Source: Actinomadura luteofluorescens
GTDB lineage: Bacteria > Actinomycetota > Actinomycetes > Streptosporangiales > Streptosporangiaceae
Direction of reading: 5' to 3'
NCBI RefSeq assembly: GCF_013409365.1
Contig: NZ_JACCBA010000001.1
Span: 3,844,001-3,908,000, forward strand
DNA: 64,000 bases
This document shows, one piece after another, positions 8,896-18,195 of the stretch. Under the pieces are notes generated by a model. That model searched no databases. It had not been told where the DNA came from and saw only the letters and a list, made by a program, of their open reading frames with translations. How positions within the stretch are numbered: the stretch's first letter is position 1; every line of letters starts with the position of its first letter. The translations under genes and the position numbers were made by a program.

Positions 8896-9744
8896 ATGTG
8901 CAGGTGGATGGCCTACTCCGGGGATCCCGCCCTGGCGGAGGCCCTGCTCTTCCGGCCGGCCCACTCCCTGATCAACCAGAGCCTGCACGCCCGGCTGGGA
9001 GAGGAGACCACGAACGGGGACGGCTTCGGCATCGGCTGGTTCGGGGCGCAGCCGTACCCGGGCGTGTACAAGAGCGTCCTCCCCGCCTGGAACGACCCGA
9101 ACCTGCGCGAGATCAGCCGGGAGATCCGCACCCGGCTGCTGTTCGCGCACGTCAGGGCCTCGACCGGCGCCGCGGTGCAGCGCAGCAACTGCCACCCGTT
9201 CCGGCACGGGCGGTGGCTGTGGATGCACAACGGGGCCATCACGGACTTCCCCCTGCTGAAGCGGGACGTCATGCTCGCGGTCGACCCGTCGCTCTACCCC
9301 GACGTCGAGGGCACCACCGACTCCGAGGCCCTGTTCTACCTGGCGCTCACCTTCGGCCTGATGGAGGATCCGCCGGGCGCGGTGGCCCGCGTCATCGGCC
9401 TCGTCGAAGACCTCGCGCGGCACCGAGGGGTGCCTGATCCGCTCCAGATGACGGTGGCCACGAGCGAGGGCGAATCCATCTGGGTGTTCCGCTACTCCAG
9501 CCTGGGACGCACAAGGTCGCTCTTCTACTCCACCGACATCGCCCAGCTTCGCAGGCTCTATCCCGCGCTGGACGTCCTCCAGCAACTCGGGACGGACGCG
9601 CGGTTCGTCGTGTCCGAGCCGATCCACCACCTGGAGGGTGCCTGGACGGAGGTACCGGAGAGCTCGTATGCGCTCGTACGGCCCGGCACGCATGAGCTGC
9701 ATCCGCTCGTCCCGGTCCGGACGCGCCAGCAGACCACCGCGTGA
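8896..9744 (+). CDS. class II glutamine amidotransferase
   Basis: 282-residue YafJ/EgtC-like N-terminal-nucleophile amidotransferase. From ATG 8896 the protein starts MCRWMAYSG, so Cys2 becomes the catalytic N-terminal residue after Met removal; this fixes the start although the frame is open upstream. Glutaminase signatures follow: NGDGFGIGW, FAHVRAST, CHPF, MHNGAI and TDSEALF. There are no ergothioneine (egt) genes alongside, so a role in that pathway is not supported. It probably generates ammonia from glutamine for an unknown acceptor. Confidence 0.88.
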   Translation: MCRWMAYSGDPALAEALLFRPAHSLINQSLHARLGEETTNGDGFGIGWFGAQPYPGVYKSVLPAWNDPNLREISREIRTRLLFAHVRASTGAAVQRSNCHPFRHGRWLWMHNGAITDFPLLKRDVMLAVDPSLYPDVEGTTDSEALFYLALTFGLMEDPPGAVARVIGLVEDLARHRGVPDPLQMTVATSEGESIWVFRYSSLGRTRSLFYSTDIAQLRRLYPALDVLQQLGTDARFVVSEPIHHLEGAWTEVPESSYALVRPGTHELHPLVPVRTRQQTTA

Positions 9745-9777
9745 CCGTTCCGCCGGCGGCTCCGCGGCGGCACTGCC

Positions 9778-10659
9778 TCAGGCCGGCCTGGGCGGGGCGA
9801 TCAGGCGCCAGGCGGCGGGGTGCAGGGTCCAGGACCGGCTGGTGTAGGGCCCGGACACCTCGCCGTCGCTGTTGCTCCGGAACTCCTGGCCGCTGATCGT
9901 GACCTTGCGGGCCGTGGTGTGCAGGACGTCGTCCCGGTAGCGGTGGCTGCCGTCGCGCAGGCGCAGGGCGTAGGCGATGCGGGCGATGGGGCCGGTGGCG
10001 GCGGAGACGACCAGTTCCAGCTTTCCGTCCCCCGGATGCGCGTCCGCGGCCAGCTGGGCGGAGCCCCCGGCGATGCCGGGGGCGTTGCTGAGCGCGACCA
10101 TCAGGAACTTGCCCTCGGCGACGAGCTCGCCGTCCGCCTCGACCCGCTGCCGCCACCCGGAGTGCCGCAGGCCCGCGATGACCGCGCCCAGCGGGAACGC
10201 CGCGACCTTGAGCGTGCTCTTGAACCGCGTCGCGCTCTCGGCGGCCGAGGCCCCGATGCCCACGTGCACGGCGTTGAGCGTGACGCGGCCGTCCTCGTCG
10301 ACGATCATGTCCAGCTCGCGGTGCCCGCCGTCCAGCAGGAGGCGGACGGCCGCGTCGGGGTCGAGCGGGATGCCGAGGTTGCGGGCGAGGTCGTTCCCGG
10401 TGCCCATCGGCAGCAGCCCGACCGTCCGGTCGAGCTCGCCGCGCCGGTGCAGGGTGCTGACCAGGCGGTTGATGGAACCGTCCCCGCCGGCGGCCACGAC
10501 GACCGCCTCGCGGTCCTTGTCCAGCGCCGCATCGAGGTCGTCGGGCGCGACGCAGGGGCAGACGGTCACCTCCCGCCCGGCGTCCCGGAGCAGCTCGGCG
10601 ACCCTGTCCAAGGTCTGGGCGTCGTGCGTACCGGCCTTGGCGTTGGTGAAGAGAATCAT
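9778..10659 (-). CDS. diacylglycerol/lipid kinase family protein
   Basis: 293-residue protein with the DAGK catalytic domain at the N-terminus: NAKAG (phosphate loop region), AAGGDGSINRL and PMGTGNDLAR are the family nucleotide-binding motifs. It is expected to phosphorylate a lipid or sphingosine-like alcohol with ATP at the membrane. I chose the ATG giving MILFTNAKAG since the domain begins there; the frame is open 23 codons further up. Isolated gene, no partner visible. Confidence 0.9.
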   Translation of the reverse strand: MILFTNAKAGTHDAQTLDRVAELLRDAGREVTVCPCVAPDDLDAALDKDREAVVVAAGGDGSINRLVSTLHRRGELDRTVGLLPMGTGNDLARNLGIPLDPDAAVRLLLDGGHRELDMIVDEDGRVTLNAVHVGIGASAAESATRFKSTLKVAAFPLGAVIAGLRHSGWRQRVEADGELVAEGKFLMVALSNAPGIAGGSAQLAADAHPGDGKLELVVSAATGPIARIAYALRLRDGSHRYRDDVLHTTARKVTISGQEFRSNSDGEVSGPYTSRSWTLHPAAWRLIAPPRPA

Positions 10660-10794
10660 GGTCCTCAGATCGGCCGTGCGGAGCCTCCGGGGGCGTTGCT
10701 CGGTGACGGAGGCCTGGGGGGATCCCACACCGCCTCTGCCTTCCCTCCCCCGCCCGGATGATGCAGGTGGCGGGGTGTAGGAAGGGTCACGGCG

Positions 10795-11346
10795 TCAGGG
10801 CGCCGGGGAGTAGCTCTGCAGCTCGCCCTGGCGCGCCTGGACCGGGGCGTTCAGGGACCCGCTGCCGGCGTGCTGGAAGCGCAGGGTGAGCGGGACGAAC
10901 TGCCCCGACTGCAGCGGCTGCTTGAGCCCGCGCAAGATGATCTTCGGTGCGGGCCCGACCTGGACGTCCTGGCCCGCCGGGAGCTGGAGGGACCCGCCGA
11001 CGATCTCGACGGACGCGGCCTGGGGCGTGGAGACCGCCGTCAGCGTGTCGGTCCCGGTGCGGGGGGCCGCGCTCCCGGACGCGTTGCGGCTCTCGGTGTC
11101 GCTGGGCGAGTTGACCATGGTGAGGTAGACGGGCGCCGACCCGCCCTGCCCGATCGTCTGCCCTCCCTCACCGCCGAGGACGAAGAGGTTGCGGATGCCG
11201 ACCTGCCCGACCTGCCCGGCGACCCCGGCCGCGGGCGACACGTCCGTTCCTATGGGGTTGTCGCTGCAACCGGCCAGGAGCGCGCTCGCCAGCAGCACCG
11301 GCGCGGCCGGGACGAGCACGGCACGCGCGGTCTGAGCGAAGTTCAT
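10795..11346 (-). CDS. PCuAC-like lipoprotein without the usual copper ligands
   Basis: 183-residue lipoprotein: signal peptide with lipobox LLAGC. The fold pattern matches the copper chaperone PCu(A)C family: APVYLTMVNS near the N-terminal strand and a C-terminal ILRGLKQPLQSGQFVPLTLR. However, the His and Met copper ligands of that family are missing (no His in the expected H-M-HxM positions), so copper binding is unlikely by that site. GGAGAC precedes ATG 11346. A similar gene occurs in many actinomycetes as a secreted lipoprotein of unknown role. Confidence 0.75.
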   Translation of the reverse strand: MNFAQTARAVLVPAAPVLLASALLAGCSDNPIGTDVSPAAGVAGQVGQVGIRNLFVLGGEGGQTIGQGGSAPVYLTMVNSPSDTESRNASGSAAPRTGTDTLTAVSTPQAASVEIVGGSLQLPAGQDVQVGPAPKIILRGLKQPLQSGQFVPLTLRFQHAGSGSLNAPVQARQGELQSYSPAP

Positions 11347-11431
11347 CGTCTCCCCGATCTGAGGCCACCCCGACCTGCCGAAGATCCCTCGGAGCGGAAC
11401 GGACCAAACCCTCGCGCACGTAAAGGCCGGG

Positions 11432-11459
11432 CACGTCCGCACGTCCGCACGTCCGCACG
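11432..11459. repeat. short tandem repeat, 8-base unit
   Basis: CACGTCCG is repeated three times and followed by CACG (3.5 copies), in the gap between the lipoprotein gene and the methyltransferase gene. Probable slipped-strand repeat; no function inferred. Confidence 0.8.
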
Positions 11460-11476
11460 AGGGGCGCGGCGGCCCC

Positions 11477-12253
11477 TCACCGGGTGACGCGGATCTTGGA
11501 TTGGCCGTGCGGGAGCTCTTCCCAGTCGTCCATGAAGCGGGCGGTGAAGCCGTGGCCCTCGGCCAGCGAGGTCAGGGTCTCGGTGCGGTAGTAGAAGTCC
11601 TCGCGCAGGACGTGGTGCTCGGTCCCCTCGGTGCGGTCGAAGGTGAAGTCGAAGAAACCGCCGGGGGCCAGGACGCGCCCCACGTTCGCGAGGCATTCGT
11701 CGATGACCTCCAGCGGCGAGTGGCTGAAGACGCTGTGCGCGTGGACGACCGTGAAGTGCGCCCCCGGAAGGAAGCGCAGTTTCAGGTCGTCGACCAGCGT
11801 CAGGTGCGGCAGTTTCTCGCGGAGGTCGTTGCGGACCAGGGTGTGCTGCGCGGCGAGCAGGATGTCGGGCGAGATGTCGATGCCGTAGTAGTTGCCGGCG
11901 TCGAGATAGTCGATGAACCGCCAGCCGGCGCGCAGGTTGCCGCAGCCGATCTCCAGGAGGCGGTCGTCCGGTTTGAGGCCGTGCCTGAGCAGGTAGTCGA
12001 ACTGCATCTGGCCGAGGGCGAGCCAGCGTTCGCGGGTCGGGCTGCCGACGGCGGCCTCCGGGCTCCTGGCCGCGTCCGCCCTCATGACGGCCCGGTAGTA
12101 GGCGACGTGATCGCGGCTGGAGGCCCGGAATTTCAGATCTCGTGCCACTCGCGACAGATATGAACCGATCTTGCCCGGGTTCTGGGCGGCATATCTCAGC
12201 CGATACGCCAGGCTCGCACGATTCCGGCTGGTGGGCGGCAGCGCTTTCGTCAT
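11477..12253 (-). CDS. class I SAM-dependent methyltransferase
   Basis: 258 residues with the Rossmann methyltransferase core: motif I LLEIGCGNLRAG near residue 100, then YYGIDIS with the ribose-binding acid, VDDLKLRF, FTVVHAHSVFSHSP (motif IV region) and RVLAPGGFFDF. The basic N-terminal part (RNRASLAYRLRYAAQNPGK) resembles bacterial small-molecule or saccharide methyltransferases found with glycosyltransferases, but none is nearby. Substrate unknown. Confidence 0.82.
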   Translation of the reverse strand: MTKALPPTSRNRASLAYRLRYAAQNPGKIGSYLSRVARDLKFRASSRDHVAYYRAVMRADAARSPEAAVGSPTRERWLALGQMQFDYLLRHGLKPDDRLLEIGCGNLRAGWRFIDYLDAGNYYGIDISPDILLAAQHTLVRNDLREKLPHLTLVDDLKLRFLPGAHFTVVHAHSVFSHSPLEVIDECLANVGRVLAPGGFFDFTFDRTEGTEHHVLREDFYYRTETLTSLAEGHGFTARFMDDWEELPHGQSKIRVTR

Positions 12254-12352
12254 CGGGCTCGTCCCCCAAAGAGCACCTGCGGTGATTGACCCGTGACCTA
12301 CCCGCCCGCCGCGCCCCGTAAAAGCGGGGTGCGGCGGGCGGAGCGCACACGA

Positions 12353-13336
12353 TCAGTCCCGGACGCGGGGAAGGCCGAAGCCATCGAAAAGGGATGGGTC
12401 CATAAAGCTCGAAATATGCGCGATTCCGGAACGAGTGGGGGTGAGGACCATGACGGAATGCGCGCGCAGAACGCCGTCCTCGCCGCGCAGGTACGCGCCG
12501 AAGGCGGGCTGGCCGTTCGCCCGGACGGGCACGAGCAGGTTGGGGTCGCGGCCGAGCGGCAGCCGGGCGGCGAGGAGCCGGCCGATGGCCTCCCGGCCGG
12601 CGAACCAGTGCGGGACGGGCGGCATCTCCCAGGCCGCCTCCTCCGTGAGCAACCGGGTGAGCGCGGGGATGTCGACCGTCTCGAAGGCCCTGGCGAACCG
12701 GTCGAGCAGTTCCCGGCGCCCCGGCTCGTCCGGCTCGACGATCTCGTCGCTGGCGGGGACCAGCCGCTCCAGGCGCGACCGGGCGCGCAGCAGCGTGCTG
12801 TTGACCCCCGCCCCGGTCATCCCGAGTATTCCGGCGACCTCCGCGGCGGGCCGGCCCAGCACGTCCCGCAGGACCAGCACGGCCCGCTGCCTGGCCGGCA
12901 GGTACTGCAACGCGGCGATCAGCGCCAGCCGCAGGCCGGCCCGCGCGGCCACGACCGCGGCCGGATCCTCCGGCACGCCGCCGACGAGCCGGTCGGGCAG
13001 CGGCTCCAGCCAGGGCACCTCCGGGGCGCGCGACCCGGGCGGCGGCACGTCGTCGGACGCGGACGCGAGACCGGACGGCAGCACCCGCCGGCTGCTGTGC
13101 TCCAGGGCGTTCAGGCAGGCGTTCGTCGCGATCCGGTACAGCCAGGTGCGCAGCGACGCCCGGCCGTCGAAGCCCGCGTACGACCGCCAGGCGCGCAGGT
13201 ACACCTCCTGGACCAGGTCCTCGGCGTCGTGGACGGAACCGAGCATCCGGTAGCAGTAGGCCAGCAACTCCCGCCGGAACGGGTCCGTCATCCGTCCGAA
13301 CTCCTCGGGTCCGGCATTTCTCTCATCGGTCTTCAC
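12353..13336 (-). CDS. ECF-type sigma-70 factor with SnoaL-like C-terminal domain
   Basis: 327-residue sigma factor of the SigX5/TIGR02960 (SigG-like) group. Region 2 is at ELLAYCYRMLGSVHDAEDLVQEVYLRAW, region 4 at LPARQRAVLVLRDVLGRPAAEVAGILG, followed by an NTF2/SnoaL-like domain (WEMPPVPHWFAGREAIGRL) that controls activity in such factors. GTG 13336 was chosen because GGGAGG lies just upstream. No anti-sigma gene is adjacent, as expected for this class. It is divergent from an MFS exporter (13469), a possible target by position. Confidence 0.9.
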   Translation of the reverse strand: MKTDERNAGPEEFGRMTDPFRRELLAYCYRMLGSVHDAEDLVQEVYLRAWRSYAGFDGRASLRTWLYRIATNACLNALEHSSRRVLPSGLASASDDVPPPGSRAPEVPWLEPLPDRLVGGVPEDPAAVVAARAGLRLALIAALQYLPARQRAVLVLRDVLGRPAAEVAGILGMTGAGVNSTLLRARSRLERLVPASDEIVEPDEPGRRELLDRFARAFETVDIPALTRLLTEEAAWEMPPVPHWFAGREAIGRLLAARLPLGRDPNLLVPVRANGQPAFGAYLRGEDGVLRAHSVMVLTPTRSGIAHISSFMDPSLFDGFGLPRVRD

Positions 13337-13468
13337 AGGACGCACCTCCCCATGTACTGACCGGCGGCCGGGGCCGGATTCGTCGGCCTCCGCCCGCTGA
13401 ATACCGCCCGCGCGGCCGGTTTGTACAGGCGATGGCGAACGTCGCCTGACCACCCGGAGGGAACGCGC

Positions 13469-14890
13469 ATGGCGCAGAAGACAAGAGGCGGTCTGCTCGG
13501 CCTGACCGCGACGGCGTCGCTGATGGTGGCGCTGGACGCGACAGTGGTGACGACCGCGCTGGCCAGGATCCGGCTGGACCTGGCCGCCAGCATGGAGCAG
13601 CTCGAATGGACCGTGAACGCCTACGGCCTCAGTTTCGCCGTCCTGCTGATGACCGGCGCCGCGCTGGGCGACCGCTTCGGGCGCAGGCGGATGTTCGTCA
13701 GCGGGCTCGGCCTGTTCACGGCGGCCTCGGCGGCCTGCGCGGCGGCCCCCGGGATCGGCTGGCTGATCGCCGCGCGCGCCGTCCAGGGGTGCGGGTCCGC
13801 GCTGGTGATGCCGCTGGCGATGGCGCTGCTGAGCGCCGGGTTCCCGCCCTCGCGGCGCGCTCGGGCCCTCGGCGTCTTCGCCGGGGTCACCGGGCTGGCG
13901 GTGGTGGCCGGGCCGGTGGTCGGCGGGGTCGTCACCGAGGGGCTGGCCTGGCAGTGGATCTTCTGGCTGAACGTGCCGATCGGGCTGGCGGTCATCCCGC
14001 TGGTGCTCCGGTACGTCCCGGAGAGCCGCGGCGGCGGGGGCTCCTTCGACCTCGGCGGCGTCCTGCTGGTGACGGGCGGCGCGCTCGGGCTGGTCTGGGG
14101 CCTGATCCGCGCGAACGGCTCCGGCTGGGGCGCCCTCGAGGTGGACGGCGCGCTGGCGGCCGGGACCCTGCTGCTGGCCGCCTTCGTCGCGTGGGAGCTG
14201 CGCGTCCGGGAGCCGATGGTGCCCATGCGGCTGCTGCGCTCGCGCGGCTTCTCCGCGGGCAACGCCGCCGGCCTCCTGATGTACGCGGCGCTGTACGGCT
14301 CACTTTTCTTCATGGCCCAGTTCCTCCAGACGGTCCTCGGCGCCGGTCCGATGACCGCCGGGCTCCAGCTCGTCCCGTGGACGGCGACCGTGACGGTGGT
14401 CGCGCCCGCCGCGGGGGCGCTGGTGAACCGCGTCGGGGCCCGGCCCCTCACCGCCGCCGGGCTGACCCTCCAGGGCATCGGAATGGGGTGGATCGGCCTC
14501 GTCGCCGGGCCGTCGGCCGCGTACCCGGACCTGGTCGCGCCCATGGTCATCGCGGGCGCCGGGATCAGCATGGCGATGCCCGCCGCGCAGACCGCGGTCA
14601 TCAACTCCGTCGCGGCGCGGGAGATCGGCAAGGCGTCCGGCGTCTTCAACGCCCTGCGGCAGTTCGCCGCGGTGCTCGGCGTGGCGGTCGCCGCCGCGGT
14701 GTTCACCGCGGAGGGCGGCTACGGGACCGCGCGGACCTTCTCCGACGGCTTCGGCCCCGCCCTCACGCTCATGGGCGCGCTGTCGCTGGCCGGCGCGCTC
14801 GCCGGCCTGTTCATGCCCGGGCCGGACCGGGCGGCCCGGACGTCGCCCGCGCAGCCCGTTCCGTGGCCTGCACCCGAGCCGACCCGCTAG
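13469..14890 (+). CDS. MFS drug exporter, DHA2 (EmrB/QacA) family
   Basis: 473 residues with about 14 membrane helices, the DHA2 topology. The conserved motif A-like loop GAALGDRFGRRRMF follows helix 2, motif C-type AGPVVGGVV lies in helix 5, and the first helix has the family's LDATVVTTAL. It is predicted to export a drug or metabolite by proton antiport. It starts at ATG 13469 with GGAGG upstream and is divergent from the ECF sigma factor gene. Confidence 0.92.
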   Translation: MAQKTRGGLLGLTATASLMVALDATVVTTALARIRLDLAASMEQLEWTVNAYGLSFAVLLMTGAALGDRFGRRRMFVSGLGLFTAASAACAAAPGIGWLIAARAVQGCGSALVMPLAMALLSAGFPPSRRARALGVFAGVTGLAVVAGPVVGGVVTEGLAWQWIFWLNVPIGLAVIPLVLRYVPESRGGGGSFDLGGVLLVTGGALGLVWGLIRANGSGWGALEVDGALAAGTLLLAAFVAWELRVREPMVPMRLLRSRGFSAGNAAGLLMYAALYGSLFFMAQFLQTVLGAGPMTAGLQLVPWTATVTVVAPAAGALVNRVGARPLTAAGLTLQGIGMGWIGLVAGPSAAYPDLVAPMVIAGAGISMAMPAAQTAVINSVAAREIGKASGVFNALRQFAAVLGVAVAAAVFTAEGGYGTARTFSDGFGPALTLMGALSLAGALAGLFMPGPDRAARTSPAQPVPWPAPEPTR

Positions 14891-14926
14891 ACGCGGAGGC
14901 GCCGCGCCGCCAGGCGGGTCCGCGGC

Positions 14927-16084
14927 TCACCGGAGTCCGGCGGCGTAGTCGGCGAAGCGCTCGTCGACCTGCTCCGGGGTGAGGCCGAAGTCCGCGAGCG
15001 AGTACCGGTGGGCGGGTTTCGCCGCGCCGGTGGAACTCTCGCCGTGGAGCCTCGCCATGGCGGCGCGGGCGTCGCCCGTGAACGGCAGCCCGAACCGCGC
15101 GTAGACGGACTCGACCGTGCCGATCGGGTCGCGGACGAAGTCGTCGTAGTGGACGTCCGCGAACCGCGCCGGGTCGTGCCGCTCCCGTTCGGCGCGGAAC
15201 AGGTCGAGGCCCCGGCCCCACAGGTCGAGCTGGTCGCGGCCGATCACCGCGCCGGTGAACACGTCCGACCATCCCGCGGTGGCGTGCGCGGCGAGGCTGC
15301 ACATGGACGCCATCGCCGTGCGCGGCGTGCGGTGCGTCTGGACGATCAGCGCGTCGGGGTAGACCTCCAGCAGCGCGTCCAGCGCGAACAGGTGGCTGGG
15401 GTTCTTCAGCACCCAGCGCCGGCCGGGGTCGTTCAGGCCGATGAGCTGGAGGTTGCGGCGGTGCCTGCGGTAGGCGTCCGTCCAGTCCCGCCCGGCGAGC
15501 CACGACGAGTAGGACGGCAGGTGCGCCAGGCACTCGAACGAGATCGACAGCATGCTCTGCCGGAGCAGCTGCCAGCACTCCTCGACCGAGTCGGCCGAGA
15601 TGTAGTGGACGCCCATGAACTCGGGGTTGTCCACGTGGTGCCGCCGGTACCCGGCGTCGATCGCCTGGAAGACCGGGTCGTCGGCCCAGGTCTCGCGCGG
15701 CGGGCGCGGCTGCGGCACCTCCGCCAGCCACAGGTCGAGCCCCTGGTGCGCGGGGTCGGCGGTGAGCAGCCGGTGCAGCGCCGTGGTCCCGGTGCGGGGC
15801 AGGCCGGTCACGAAGATCGGCCGCTCGACGGGGGCGTCCGCGTGCTCGGGGTGGCGCCGCCAGGCCGTCTCGGAGAACTGCCGGGCGGCCAGGGCGCCGC
15901 GCAGCATCGCGCGCTGCGCCCTGTTGCCGAGGGGGGTGAGCCCGGCCTCGGCGGCCAGCGACTCCAGCAGCACCTTCAGGCCGTCGAGGTACTCGCCGCC
16001 GCCGAAGTCGTCCGATCCGGTGACCTTGCTGGCCGAGGCGTGCAGGTCCTCGACGGTCCCCACGCTGTCGCGACCGTTCGTCAT
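14927..16084 (-). CDS. sulfotransferase family protein
   Basis: 385-residue PAPS-dependent sulfotransferase-fold protein. The 5'-phosphosulfate loop FVTGLPRTGTTAL is at about residue 90 and a 3'-phosphate-type segment (QTHRTPRTAM) follows. Homologues of this branch occur with steroid and lipid genes in mycobacteria and related actinomycetes. Third gene of the leftward unit DUF1214-SDR-sulfotransferase, 13 bases after the SDR gene, so it should be controlled by the KstR-type box at 18156. Confidence 0.88.
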   Translation of the reverse strand: MTNGRDSVGTVEDLHASASKVTGSDDFGGGEYLDGLKVLLESLAAEAGLTPLGNRAQRAMLRGALAARQFSETAWRRHPEHADAPVERPIFVTGLPRTGTTALHRLLTADPAHQGLDLWLAEVPQPRPPRETWADDPVFQAIDAGYRRHHVDNPEFMGVHYISADSVEECWQLLRQSMLSISFECLAHLPSYSSWLAGRDWTDAYRRHRRNLQLIGLNDPGRRWVLKNPSHLFALDALLEVYPDALIVQTHRTPRTAMASMCSLAAHATAGWSDVFTGAVIGRDQLDLWGRGLDLFRAERERHDPARFADVHYDDFVRDPIGTVESVYARFGLPFTGDARAAMARLHGESSTGAAKPAHRYSLADFGLTPEQVDERFADYAAGLR

Positions 16085-16097
16085 CGGTCCGCCCTTC

Positions 16098-16883
16098 CTA
16101 GTGGTGCCACTCGCCGGAGTTGACGTCCAGGCACTGCCCGGTGACGGCGCGGGCCAGCGGCGACAGCATGAACACGGCGGCGTCGGCGACCTCGTCGGGC
16201 TCGGGCAGCTTGCGCAGGTCCGTCGTCGCGGCGTTCTCGTCGTAGACCTGCTGCGCCGTCACGCCGCGCTTCTCCGCGAGGTGGTGGAAGTACCACTTGA
16301 GGTTGGGCGCCCAGATGTAGCCGGGCGCGATCGTGTTGACGCGGATCCCGCGCGGCCCGAGCTCGGTGGACAGGTTCTGCGCCATCGCCAGCAGCGCCGC
16401 CTTCGCCATCTTGTAGGCGCCGAACGTCCGCCGGGAGTGCCGCAGCACCGCCGAGTTGATCATGACGACGGAGCCGCGGGACTCCTCCAGCCCCGGGACG
16501 AACAGCCTGGTCAGATGGAGCGCGGCGAGGACGTTGGTCTCGAAGCCCGCCCGCACCGCGTCCAGGTCGACCTTCGTCAGATCGGTCAGCGGCGGGGTGG
16601 CGAAGGCGTTGTTGACCAGGCCGTCCACCCGGCCGAACGCCTCCCGCGCCGCCTCGGCCAGCCGCTCGCAGGCCGCCGCGTCCCGGATGTCGGTCGGGAC
16701 GGTCGCGGTCCGCCGCCCGAGCTCCTCGACCTCCTTGGCGACCTCGGCGAGCCGCTCCTCGTTGCGCGCGGCGAGCACGACGTCGGCCCCGGCCCTCGCG
16801 CACTGGAGCGCGAGGCCCCGGCCGAGTCCCGGACCCACGCCGGAGATGACGACGACCTTGCCGTCCAGCAGTCCCGCGCCCAT
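16098..16883 (-). CDS. short-chain dehydrogenase/reductase
   Basis: 261-residue classical SDR. Cofactor motif SGVGPGLGRG (TGxxxGxG type), VNNAFATP in place of NNAG, Ser in MINSAVLRHS and the YKMAK catalytic pair are all present. The aspartate or arginine at the end of strand 2 (LAARNEERL) suggests NADP or NAD use cannot be settled. Its ATG shares a base with the TGA of the DUF1214 gene, so the genes are translationally coupled. It probably oxidises or reduces a steroid-, terpenoid- or lipid-like alcohol, inferred from the operon. Confidence 0.9.
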   Translation of the reverse strand: MGAGLLDGKVVVISGVGPGLGRGLALQCARAGADVVLAARNEERLAEVAKEVEELGRRTATVPTDIRDAAACERLAEAAREAFGRVDGLVNNAFATPPLTDLTKVDLDAVRAGFETNVLAALHLTRLFVPGLEESRGSVVMINSAVLRHSRRTFGAYKMAKAALLAMAQNLSTELGPRGIRVNTIAPGYIWAPNLKWYFHHLAEKRGVTAQQVYDENAATTDLRKLPEPDEVADAAVFMLSPLARAVTGQCLDVNSGEWHH

Positions 16884-18103
16884 CAGCCCAGCATCCTCTT
16901 CGCGACGGCGGTCTGGCGGGCGGCGATACGCTCCGCCCACTCCCGCCTCCCGACACGCTGGCTCTCGTGGAAGGGCAGGACGCGCGGCAGATCCTCGAAC
17001 GGGACCACCTCGACCTTCGGCCCGTCCTCCGGCGTGAGGTCCCGGGTGAGCCGCTGCCAGCGGAACTGCAGGTAGCCGCGGCGGTGCCCGGTCCGCTCGA
17101 TCCAGTTGGCGAGCCCGGGATCGCGCTCGCTGACGACGTACCGGATCATGCCGTCCTCGTCCACACGGGCCTGGTCGGCGGTGAGGCTCGTCTGGTGGTT
17201 GATGTAGTCGAGCGAGACGTACCACATGCTGCCGAGCTGGAAGCCCTGGTAGGGCGCCACCGCGCGGTCGGCGGCCGGGGCCGTGACGACCATCGCCTCG
17301 TCGTCGTCCAGGTCGAAGTGGCCGACGGACGAGAACTGCGTCGCCAGCCCGCCGGGCGTGGGCCGCGGCTCGGTCAGCGTGTTGACCGGCAACTGCAGGT
17401 AGTGCCATTCGGGGAAGGCCAGGAAGGTGCGGATCCTGGACACCAGCATCTTGCCCGCTATCTCGTACCGCCTGGCCATCCGGTCGGACGGGACCGGCAG
17501 CGGGGACGTCCCGAGCGTGTCCGCCCGGTGGATGCGGATCTCTCCCGGTCTCTCGTTCTCCCAGTCGCTGAAGACCTCGCGCACGATGAGCATCGCGGAG
17601 CCGGGGGCGAGCGCGACGTACCCGGGCCCCGCGTCCCGCTTCGGCGGGCCGAACCGCAGCCGGAACGCCCCGTCCGCGGCGATGTCCAGCTCCCGGTCGT
17701 CGAACGCGGTGAGGCTGTCGGGCGACTTCGCCGGCGAGTAGTCGCCGTTCATGACCTGGAAACTGAGGTCGGCGGTCGTGCCCCGGCGCCCGGTCACGAC
17801 GTATTCGGCGTCGTCCCGGATGTAGGCGTGGAAGTACAGCGTGTCGGGATTGTCGAGCCCGAGCTTGGTGTACGGCCCGGTGGACGACGCGAAGAACGGA
17901 TAGTCCCGCTGGTAGGCACCCACCATGTGCAGGGACGCCTTGATGCTGCCGGCCAGGTAGTCGAGGCCCTCGGCGAGGTCCTGGTCGGTCTTGACGTGCG
18001 GCGCGGCGCGGATGATCCGCTCCGCCTCCACGACCGCGTCGGCGAACGAGCGCGTCGCGGCGCCCACGCGGTCGGTGCTGCCTTCGGCTGGGTCGGTGGC
18101 CAC
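16883..18103 (-). CDS. DUF1214-family protein
   Basis: 406-residue protein matching the DUF1214/DUF1254-type family seen in actinobacterial catabolic operons: the N-terminal helical part (GLDYLAGSIKASLHM), LDNPDTLYFHAYIRDDAEYVVTG-type core, and the C-terminal HRRGYLQFRWQ. No signal peptide. The biochemical role of the family is not established. First gene of the operon with SDR and sulfotransferase; a KstR-type operator lies 53 bases upstream of its start. Confidence 0.82.
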   Translation of the reverse strand: MATDPAEGSTDRVGAATRSFADAVVEAERIIRAAPHVKTDQDLAEGLDYLAGSIKASLHMVGAYQRDYPFFASSTGPYTKLGLDNPDTLYFHAYIRDDAEYVVTGRRGTTADLSFQVMNGDYSPAKSPDSLTAFDDRELDIAADGAFRLRFGPPKRDAGPGYVALAPGSAMLIVREVFSDWENERPGEIRIHRADTLGTSPLPVPSDRMARRYEIAGKMLVSRIRTFLAFPEWHYLQLPVNTLTEPRPTPGGLATQFSSVGHFDLDDDEAMVVTAPAADRAVAPYQGFQLGSMWYVSLDYINHQTSLTADQARVDEDGMIRYVVSERDPGLANWIERTGHRRGYLQFRWQRLTRDLTPEDGPKVEVVPFEDLPRVLPFHESQRVGRREWAERIAARQTAVAKRMLG

Positions 18104-18155
18104 CGGGCTCTCCTCGGATCGCGGGCGCGAGGCCGTGCTCTGGCGGGACGGAGAC

Positions 18156-18169
18156 TAGAACGCGTTCTA
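18156..18169. promoter_or_regulatory. KstR-type TetR operator upstream of the DUF1214 operon
   Basis: TAGAACGCGTTCTA is a perfect palindrome that matches every fixed base of the published KstR consensus TnnAACnnGTTnnA. It lies between the SnoaL-like gene and the start of DUF1214 at 18103, the expected place for repression of the leftward operon. The regulator is not encoded in the window. Confidence 0.75.
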
Positions 18170-18195
18170 AGTGCGGGGCAATGCCGCGGTCCCGC

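Noticed and set aside
8896..9744. ergothioneine EgtC
   Set aside because: Class II amidotransferase fits, but no other egt genes are near and the class is broad.
11432..11459. possible CRISPR or other array
   Set aside because: Only 3.5 copies of an 8-base unit without spacers. No CRISPR array was seen in the window.
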